A stretch of DNA of 64,000 bases from NCBI RefSeq assembly GCF_025725665.1, contig NZ_CP107009.1:3534001-3598000 (forward strand), read 5' to 3'. The notes below the pieces were generated by a model. It was not told the DNA's origin and did no database searches. It was given only the letters and a program-made list of their open reading frames with translations. Source of the DNA: Halomonas sp. LR3S48 (lineage in GTDB: Bacteria; Pseudomonadota; Gammaproteobacteria; Pseudomonadales; Halomonadaceae). The translations under genes were made by a program, and so were the position numbers. This document shows, in pieces, positions 58,522-64,000 of this stretch. Every line of letters begins with the position of its first letter. Position 1 is the stretch's first letter.

Positions 58522-58643
58522 GGTTGTATTCTCGCTTCTGTGTCATGCGTTTTTGCCGAAGGCCCCAAGGCCTTTCCAACCCTTTCGTCATTCTTGGCGG
58601 GGGCAACTCGATCGACAATGAACCTCTCGGACGACTTCCTTCG

Positions 58644-58657
58644 TCCCTTGGTAGTAA
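58644..58657 (-). promoter_or_regulatory. 14-base repeat upstream of exaA
   Basis: TTACTACCAAGGGA on the minus strand lies 123-136 bases before the exaA start. The identical 14 bases occur 130-143 bases before pedF. Same orientation and similar distance suggest a shared activator site. Confidence 0.55.
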
Positions 58658-58671
58658 GACCTGAGCCCACG

Positions 58672-58700
58672 AAAAAGCCGCAGCGATGCTGCGGCTTTCC
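58672..58700 (-). terminator. Terminator after the quinoprotein-relay metallohydrolase gene
   Basis: AAAGCCGCAG and CTGCGGCTTT form a 10-bp stem with a 5-base loop; the minus-strand RNA continues with TTTTTC. It lies about 27 bases after the metallohydrolase stop and separates it from exaA. Confidence 0.88.
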
Positions 58701-58726
58701 TGTCTCGAGAGAATCGATCCCAGCGT

Positions 58727-59671
58727 TCACTCAAGCAGCGCAAGCACGGCCTTTTCGTAGGCGGGATAGAGGTGCGTCACCGTTCGCGTCAGCTCGTAGC
58801 GTCGTCCTTCGAGCGTGTCGAACCTTGGCGGGATCTCCATGGCGGCGGCTTCCGTCATGCTTAGCCCTTGCGACGCCGCTCGGGTCAGTGCGCCATCCAG
58901 CCAAAGGAGATAGTCGCGCGTCTGCTGAAGGGCAGCATCGCCCATGCCGGACGCCCCGTGACCTGGCACCAGCCAGCGATACGGCAGCGCCTCCAGGCGC
59001 TCGAGATCGGCGAGCCATACCTCGAGACCGGGGCTCTGCGGCGTGCTCAGGGCTCTGTCGTGAAACACCAGGTCAGCGGCAAAAAGCACACCGCTCGTCT
59101 CGTCGAAAATGGCCAGGTCGGCGCCGGTATGACCGGAAAGCTCCAGCAATTCCAGGCGGCGCTCGCCGACCTTCCATTCGCCGGGTTGCAGCAACTTTTC
59201 GGGTATGACGATCTCGGTGCCGCGCATCCAGTCGCCGACGAGGCGGTACATGTTATCGGCGAATGCCTCGCCATCTCGTCTCAACAGTTCCTGCGATGCC
59301 TCGAGCATATAAAGAGAATCGAAATCGAACGCCTGGTTGCCGAAGACGTGGTCGGGATGATGATGCGTCAGCAACACATGCGTGATGGGCTCGCGCGTGG
59401 TTTTCTCGATCAGTCGTCTGAGCGCTTCGCCATATCGCCTCGACGGTCCCGTGTCGATGACCACCACCCCCTCGCCCGTCTCGATAAAGGCGGTATTGAC
59501 GATATTACCGCCGTTTTCGCGGGAGAAATTCGCCGTGCTGCCCTCCACCACCCACACGCCTTGCTCTATCTCGACGGCTTCCAGCGCATAATCCGGCTCG
59601 GCCTGGACCGGCGAGATCGACAAGCAGCTGAGCAGGACGGCAGTAAAGTACGCAATGAGCTTCCGGATCAT
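58727..59671 (-). CDS. Quinoprotein-relay zinc metallohydrolase (metallo-beta-lactamase fold)
   Basis: This 314-residue protein has a signal peptide (LIAYFTAVLLSCLSISPVQA) and the metallo-beta-lactamase motif THHHPDHVFGN, with further ligands in LSGHTGADLAIF and VPGHGAS. Proteins of this kind are found with PQQ alcohol dehydrogenases and SoxYZ-like carriers and have been named quinoprotein relay system metallohydrolases; their reaction is not established. Its start at 59671 overlaps the SoxYZ-like gene stop (ATGA). Confidence 0.82.
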   Translation of the reverse strand: MIRKLIAYFTAVLLSCLSISPVQAEPDYALEAVEIEQGVWVVEGSTANFSRENGGNIVNTAFIETGEGVVVIDTGPSRRYGEALRRLIEKTTREPITHVLLTHHHPDHVFGNQAFDFDSLYMLEASQELLRRDGEAFADNMYRLVGDWMRGTEIVIPEKLLQPGEWKVGERRLELLELSGHTGADLAIFDETSGVLFAADLVFHDRALSTPQSPGLEVWLADLERLEALPYRWLVPGHGASGMGDAALQQTRDYLLWLDGALTRAASQGLSMTEAAAMEIPPRFDTLEGRRYELTRTVTHLYPAYEKAVLALLE

Positions 59672-60444
59672 TCTGCGTCCCCTTCCAGGCGCCGCTCGAA
59701 GACGTTGCCATTGTTGTCGCGCATCCACAGCAGCGGCGCAGACGGCGGCTGAGGCAACTCGAAGACGAACATCGGGTTCTCGGCGGCGGATTCGGACAGC
59801 GTCAGACTCAGCAAGGGGCTGGTTTCTCCCGCCCCGCGCAGCTCCACCCGGTCGATGAAGAAGGCCGGAACGTTGCCCACCATGCCGGAATCCATGGGGT
59901 GCATGACGTGGGTCTTGTAACGGAGATGGTCGCCGCGGGGAAAGGCTCGGCCGTGGATGGTACCAAAGCTGCGCTCCCAGTCGGGATTGGCCGCCGTCAG
60001 GCTGGGCGCCGTGCAGCCGCCGCCCGCGGCGTCCACGTGGGCGCTGGCGACGTGCCAGGTTCCCGCTTCGTCCTGCACGGCGGCACGCACCGTGGTCGCC
60101 TGCTGGACACGAAAGTTCAACGAGATGACCCGCAGCGGGAGCTCGCCGGGGTCGTAGGAGAACAAGTGCGGCACAGGGTTGAGGTCGACCCAGGTGACGA
60201 TCCGCCGCGGCCGGTGGGGAAAGCGCGACAGGTCCAGCGTCAGCGGAACCTGCGCGGAGTCCTCGGCAAAGGCGGGCACCTGCAGGTCGATGCGCTCGTC
60301 GTGCCGCACCTCGATGTCGCTGCCCAGGTAGCGCTCAAGATTGTAGCGCCACATGGGAGAGTGGAAGGGGTCGTCCGGCACCTCGGCGTGTGCCAGGACG
60401 CTCGCCCACACCAGCACCAGACATAACCAGCGCCCCAAGGTCAC
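59668..60444 (-). CDS. Quinoprotein dehydrogenase-associated SoxYZ-like carrier protein
   Basis: This 258-residue periplasmic protein has a signal peptide (LCLVLVWASVLAHA). Its first domain resembles SoxY and ends with the swinging-arm motif AAGGGCTAPS, whose cysteine would carry a sulfur-linked adduct. The second domain resembles SoxZ (MHPMDSG, VPAFFIDRVEL). The gene starts at GTG 60444, overlapping the stop of the binding-protein gene (GTGA). It is part of a set always seen with PQQ dehydrogenases; the carried group is unknown. Confidence 0.82.
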   Translation of the reverse strand: MTLGRWLCLVLVWASVLAHAEVPDDPFHSPMWRYNLERYLGSDIEVRHDERIDLQVPAFAEDSAQVPLTLDLSRFPHRPRRIVTWVDLNPVPHLFSYDPGELPLRVISLNFRVQQATTVRAAVQDEAGTWHVASAHVDAAGGGCTAPSLTAANPDWERSFGTIHGRAFPRGDHLRYKTHVMHPMDSGMVGNVPAFFIDRVELRGAGETSPLLSLTLSESAAENPMFVFELPQPPSAPLLWMRDNNGNVFERRLEGDAE

Positions 60445-61367
60445 GGCTCTTCCTCCCCTTCCAGGATACCGTCGTAATAGGCCGGCGGGCTGTAGCGCAG
60501 GCCGTGGCGCGCGAAAATCTCGGCGATCTCCCCCTCGCGCACCAGGCGATCAATGACCTCCTCGATTACATGCCCCAGCTCGCGGTGGGTGTGCTTGACC
60601 GCCATGCCGACGTCCCAGGTCTGCTTCACCAGGCCCGGGAAGCCGTTGTCAGCCGCCCGGAAGGGACGATCGGCATGGCGCACCAACTGATGGTCTATCT
60701 CGGCCCGGGTGCCCATGACGGCATGCACCCGCCCCTCGGCCATGGCCTCGAAGGCACGCCCGACGTCGCGAAAATGATGCGTATTGTCGCGCAGGGCGCC
60801 ACCGAAGGAGGAACTGAGATAGGTATCGGGCAGCGTATCGATCTCCACCCCGATGGGGTGGTACTGGAACACGCCCAGCGTCGATACCGAATCGAGCGCT
60901 TCGGCATCGTGGGCAATCTGCCAGCGCTCCTGCTGGTAGGGGCCGAACATCACCACCTGATCGTTGATCACTTCGCCGGTCGAATCGCGCATGTAGGCGA
61001 ATCGCCGATCATAGGGCACCCGCAGCATGACGTCGGCGATCCGCCGCTTCGCCAGGTAATGGCCCTTCCAGACGTTGTTGCGCAGGTCGTCCTCCAAGGT
61101 CTCGTCCGGGGTGATCCAGTGCACGCGGAACTCCACCCCTAATTCCTCGGCAATACGTTGGCCGATCGCCACATCGACGCCGGCGGGCTCACTGCCCTCT
61201 AGATAGGAATAGGGTGGAAAGTCGCGGTAGAGACCGACGTTGAGATAACCCGACTCGACGACGATATCGTAGGTCCGCTCAGGGGGACGGTCGAGGGCCG
61301 AGTCGCTCGCCTGGACGGGCGAGCCAAGGGTCAGCGCCAGCATGAAAATCCAGCGGATCGCGTTCAT
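60441..61367 (-). CDS. Quinoprotein dehydrogenase-associated substrate-binding protein
   Basis: This 308-residue periplasmic protein has a signal peptide (AIRWIFMLALTLGSPVQA) and the type-II binding-protein fold of family 3 (LNVGLYRDFPPYSYLEGSEPAGVDVAIGQRIAEELG). Members of this group accompany PQQ dehydrogenases and resemble MxaJ/XoxJ, which help mature the dehydrogenase, so it may act on ExaA and not import a solute. ATG 61367 follows GGGAGGCGAC. It lies 43 bp after pedF on the same strand. Confidence 0.82.
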   Translation of the reverse strand: MNAIRWIFMLALTLGSPVQASDSALDRPPERTYDIVVESGYLNVGLYRDFPPYSYLEGSEPAGVDVAIGQRIAEELGVEFRVHWITPDETLEDDLRNNVWKGHYLAKRRIADVMLRVPYDRRFAYMRDSTGEVINDQVVMFGPYQQERWQIAHDAEALDSVSTLGVFQYHPIGVEIDTLPDTYLSSSFGGALRDNTHHFRDVGRAFEAMAEGRVHAVMGTRAEIDHQLVRHADRPFRAADNGFPGLVKQTWDVGMAVKHTHRELGHVIEEVIDRLVREGEIAEIFARHGLRYSPPAYYDGILEGEEEP

Positions 61368-61410
61368 GTCGCCTCCCTTATTGGCGATAATCTCACGCCT
61401 GGTCCCGGGG

Positions 61411-61848
61411 CTATTCCTTGACCGACTCGACGTAGGTCTTGATCGCCCAGATGGCGTTCTGGTCGAGATTGTCCTTGAACGAAGGCATTCCCTTACCGGT
61501 GCCGTTGCGCACGCGACCGATGAAGTACTCGTCGTCCCACTCCTCGAGTTCGCGAAGGTCCGGGGTGAGGCCACCGGACTGGGCCTGGATGCCGTGGCAA
61601 ACCGCGCAGTTGCCGGCATAACCGCTCTCCCCGACCTTGACGGCTTCGTCGTGGAATTCGCCATGCTCGTTGCCGGGCCGGAAGGGGTTCTCGCTCAGCG
61701 GCTCCGGCCCCAATTCGGGAAGACTGCCGGTATCGACCTCCTGCGGTGTCACGTCGCCGTGCCCCATGGCAACGACCGATAGAGTGAAAAAACCGAGCGC
61801 TAGGCCGGTGCTGATAAAGCGGGTTTTGAGCAGGCTAGTGGCTTTCAT
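61411..61848 (-). CDS. pedF: Cytochrome c550 PedF-like
   Basis: This 145-residue periplasmic cytochrome has a signal peptide (FISTGLALGFFTLSVVAMG), one heme motif CAVCH and a likely axial methionine in GKGMPSF. It resembles PedF/ExaB, the electron acceptor of PQQ ethanol dehydrogenase. It is the first gene of the minus-strand accessory operon (pedF, binding protein, SoxYZ-like, metallohydrolase). A 14-base repeat shared with the exaA promoter lies 130-143 bases upstream. Confidence 0.88.
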   Translation of the reverse strand: MKATSLLKTRFISTGLALGFFTLSVVAMGHGDVTPQEVDTGSLPELGPEPLSENPFRPGNEHGEFHDEAVKVGESGYAGNCAVCHGIQAQSGGLTPDLRELEEWDDEYFIGRVRNGTGKGMPSFKDNLDQNAIWAIKTYVESVKE

Positions 61849-61977
61849 TTCGGTCGCCTCCGGCTTGGATTTGTTGAACGCTTGTCGTCGCCTATTGGGG
61901 TCAAGCTCGGCGAATCTGGTTCAAGTCTAGGAAGCCGATGGCACGCGAGGAATGGCACTTTCGACCGCGAAAACCGC

Positions 61978-61991
61978 TCCCTTGGTAGTAA
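61978..61991. promoter_or_regulatory. 14-base repeat between pedF and the divergent PQQ/ABC genes
   Basis: TCCCTTGGTAGTAA is identical to the site before exaA. It lies midway in the 267-bp divergent region, 130-143 bases before pedF and 125-138 before the gene at 62116, so it could serve both. Confidence 0.55.
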
Positions 61992-62115
61992 CCATTTCAC
62001 TGTGAGACCTTGGGTATAGTGCTTTGGTACTGCCTCATTGCGACCATGGAAACATTCTCCCTTCCCCCTGCCTTGCCTAAGGTCATGAACACGACACCAA
62101 CCGGGGGAATGACTC

Positions 62116-63285
62116 ATGTCGATCCGCGTCACGAGAGTCGCGACCATCCTCGGCCTCTGGCTGGCACTCCCTGCTGCGGTCATGGCCCTGGACGTACGCA
62201 TCGGCTACGTCCAGTGGGTGCCGGACGCCGGTCCCGTGCTGTCGAACGTGACTCCCGACCCGGAGGACGCCGGTCTGCGCGGTGCCGAGCTGGCCGCCGC
62301 CGACAACAACGCCAGCGGGCGCTTCCTCGACCAGCACTATGCATTGGAGTCGCACGTTGCCGAGAGCGAGGAGCAGGCATACGCGGCCTTCGAGCAGATG
62401 CTCGACGACGGCATCGAGCTGTTCGTGCTGCGCGTCCCCGCCGAGACGCTCGTGACCATGGCCGATGCGGCGACCGAGCGGGCGTTGGTCTTCAACGCCG
62501 GGGCCAAGGAGGACTCGCTGCGCACCGGCGATTGCCGCCCCCACGTCCTGCATACCCAGCCGAGCTACGCCATGCTGACCGACGCCCTTGCCCAGTGGCT
62601 CAACCTGCGGCGCTGGCAGCAGGCCTTCCTGATCGCCGGACCGACCGACGACGACCGCGCCTGGGCCGAGGCCTTCCGCCGCTCGGCCGGGCGCTTCGGC
62701 ATCGAGCTCGTCGCCGACAAGACCTGGACCTTCGACGCCGACCTGCGGCGCACGGCGTCGCGCGAGCTGCCGCTGTTCACCCAGGCGGACGACTATGACG
62801 TGGTGGTGGTCGCCGATACCCGCGGCGACTTCGGCGAGTACGTCCCTTTCAACACCTGGCTGCCGCGCCCCGTGGTGGGCACCCAGGGCATGAGCCCGGT
62901 GGCCTGGCATCGGGTAGTGGAAAGCTGGGGCGCCGCCCAACTGCAGAACCGGTTCCGCGAACTGGCCGGGCGCGACATGAACGGAGAGGACTACGCTGCC
63001 TGGGCGGGCGTGCGCTCGCTGGGCACGGCGGTCACCGAACTCGGCGCGGCCGACCGCGAGGCAATTCGCGACTTCATCCTCTCCGAGGACTTCCAACTGG
63101 CCGCCTTCAAGGGTCGCCGTCTCGGCTACCGACCGTGGAACGGCCAACTGCGTCAGCCGATTCCGCTGGTGCATCCCCAAGGGCTGGTGATCACCGCCCC
63201 CATCGAAGGCTTCCTGCACCCGATCACCGATCTCGACTCCCTGGGCTACGACGCCGCCGAAAGCGACTGCCGCATCCGTCCTTGA
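62116..63285 (+). CDS. PQQ-dependent alcohol dehydrogenase system ABC substrate-binding protein
   Basis: This 389-residue periplasmic protein has a signal peptide (LGLWLALPAAVMA) and a family 1 receptor-type fold (VRIGYVQWVPDAGP, GAELAAADNNASGRFLDQHYAL). It belongs to a group of ABC-type binding proteins conserved beside PQQ alcohol dehydrogenases together with a beta-propeller protein, an ATPase and a permease. The transported compound is not known. GGGGGAATGACT precedes the ATG. It is divergent from pedF. Confidence 0.82.
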   Translation: MSIRVTRVATILGLWLALPAAVMALDVRIGYVQWVPDAGPVLSNVTPDPEDAGLRGAELAAADNNASGRFLDQHYALESHVAESEEQAYAAFEQMLDDGIELFVLRVPAETLVTMADAATERALVFNAGAKEDSLRTGDCRPHVLHTQPSYAMLTDALAQWLNLRRWQQAFLIAGPTDDDRAWAEAFRRSAGRFGIELVADKTWTFDADLRRTASRELPLFTQADDYDVVVVADTRGDFGEYVPFNTWLPRPVVGTQGMSPVAWHRVVESWGAAQLQNRFRELAGRDMNGEDYAAWAGVRSLGTAVTELGAADREAIRDFILSEDFQLAAFKGRRLGYRPWNGQLRQPIPLVHPQGLVITAPIEGFLHPITDLDSLGYDAAESDCRIRP

Positions 63286-63358
63286 AGGCCATATGCCTGC
63301 TCGGCCATCCGCCCCGGCGACGATTCGACACAACTTACCAACAACAAGGAATCCGACG

Positions 63359-64000
63359 ATGAATCCGCTACTGCGCACCGCCCTGGCTGCGACGCTGCTC
63401 GCCCTCGCCTCCCCCGCCCTGGCCGGCCTGGCCTACGTCTCCAACGAGAAGGACAACAGCATTTCGGTGATCGATACCGACTCTCTGGAGGTCATCGAGA
63501 CGATCCCGGTCGGCAAGCGCCCTCGCGGCATTCTGCTCTCCAAGGACCACACCAAGCTCTATATCTGCGCCAGCGACGACGATACCGTGCAGATCATGGA
63601 CCTGGCGACGCGCCGCATCGTCGATACCCTGCCCTCGGGGGAGGACCCCGAGCAGTTCGCGCTGCACCCCAACGATCGCTGGTTGTTCATTGCCAACGAG
63701 GACGATGCCATCGTCACCGTGGTGGACGTCCCGACCAAGGAGGTACTGGCCCAGATCGAGGTCGGTATCGAACCGGAGGGCATGGCTGTCAGCCCCGACG
63801 GGCGCTGGGCGGTCAATACCAGCGAGACCACCAGCATGCTGCACTGGATCGATACCGAGGACTTCGAGATCAAGAAGAACATGGTGGTCGGCCAGCGTCC
63901 CCGCCACGTGGAGTTCAGCAGCGACGGCAAGGTGGCCTGGGCCTCGGCCGAGATCGGCGGGACCGTCCACGTCATTGATGTCGAGGCGCTGGAGGAGATC
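63359..64000 (+). CDS. PQQ-dependent catabolism-associated beta-propeller protein, N-terminal part
   Basis: This gene is cut by the right edge after 214 residues. It has a signal peptide (LLRTALAATLLALASPALAG) and four YVTN-type propeller repeats (AYVSNEKDNSISVIDTDSLEV, KLYICASDDDTVQIMD, LFIANEDDAIVTVVD). Proteins of this kind are encoded beside the PQQ-associated ABC binding protein. It starts 73 bp after that gene. The ATPase and permease of the set are expected just beyond the window. Confidence 0.85.
   Translation, partial: MNPLLRTALAATLLALASPALAGLAYVSNEKDNSISVIDTDSLEVIETIPVGKRPRGILLSKDHTKLYICASDDDTVQIMDLATRRIVDTLPSGEDPEQFALHPNDRWLFIANEDDAIVTVVDVPTKEVLAQIEVGIEPEGMAVSPDGRWAVNTSETTSMLHWIDTEDFEIKKNMVVGQRPRHVEFSSDGKVAWASAEIGGTVHVIDVEALEEI

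Noticed and set aside
56665..59208. 847-codon open frame on the plus strand
   Set aside because: It is antisense to exaA and the metallohydrolase and crosses their intergenic terminator.

Overview
The window is 64 kb of high-GC DNA from a halophilic gammaproteobacterium of the Halomonadaceae type. Evidence for this is a complete set of ectoine-degradation genes (doeA, doeB, doeX, doeC and the start of doeD), a BetT-type choline transporter, and an alpha-glucosidase whose three catalytic residues fall at the same positions (Asp202, Glu271, Asp333) as I recall for the Halomonas sp. H11 enzyme. I see no rRNA, tRNA, CRISPR array, insertion sequence or prophage. Apart from two genes cut by the window edges, all genes look intact.

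Region by region. (1) 1-8.6 kb, minus strand: a nitrilase-family amidohydrolase, an ATP-grasp ligase, a C45 Ntn-hydrolase/acyltransferase and a 925-residue Orn/Lys/Arg-type decarboxylase, then doeC and the 5' part of doeD. (2) 9.2-15.9 kb, plus strand: six genes of mostly unknown function: a coiled-coil TelA-like protein, an unknown protein, an AAA ATPase, a DUF6638-like protein, a small membrane protein and a DUF1523 membrane protein. (3) 15.9-21.3 kb: doeX-doeB-doeA on the minus strand, with a divergent MocR/EnuR-like regulator and a 2-hydroxyacid dehydrogenase. (4) 21.3-25.4 kb: a chemoreceptor, a DUF3108 periplasmic protein and a LysO-like exporter. (5) 25.6-32.7 kb: a sugar ABC transporter, GH13 alpha-glucosidase, ABC ATPase and LacI regulator. 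(6) 32.8-40.1 kb: an RND efflux adaptor and pump, a BaeSR-like two-component system and a Spy/CpxP-like chaperone. (7) 40.2-43.4 kb: a TRAP transporter on the minus strand. (8) 43.9-47.8 kb: betT and dauA. (9) 47.8-53.6 kb: yjbQ, a Hen1-like methyltransferase, a periplasmic cupin, an ArsM-like methyltransferase, an ECF sigma/anti-sigma pair, a methyltransferase fused to a MerC-like membrane domain, and a thioredoxin-reductase-like flavoprotein. (10) 53.8-64 kb: alcohol oxidation, with a zinc alcohol dehydrogenase, an acetaldehyde dehydrogenase, a PQQ alcohol dehydrogenase carrying the lanthanide-type Asp-x-Asp signature, and its quinoprotein accessory genes, running off the right edge.

How the genes work together. 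DoeA opens ectoine, DoeB deacetylates the product to diaminobutyrate, and DoeD and DoeC convert that to aspartate. Three copies of CATGACAAT between doeA and the EnuR-like gene, one lying across that gene's start codon, suggest an operator and autoregulation. In the alcohol cluster ExaA oxidises alcohols in the periplasm, PedF accepts the electrons and ExaC oxidises the aldehyde. A 14-base repeat before exaA and pedF, with a shorter match before exaC, suggests one shared regulator. The RND, BaeSR and Spy genes look like an envelope-stress regulon with a shared direct-repeat motif at two promoters.

The best candidates for undescribed biology are the ATPase cassette at 9.2-15.9 kb, the decarboxylase/ATP-grasp/amidase cluster beside doeCD, and the ECF-controlled methyltransferase/MerC locus at 49.4-52.6 kb.
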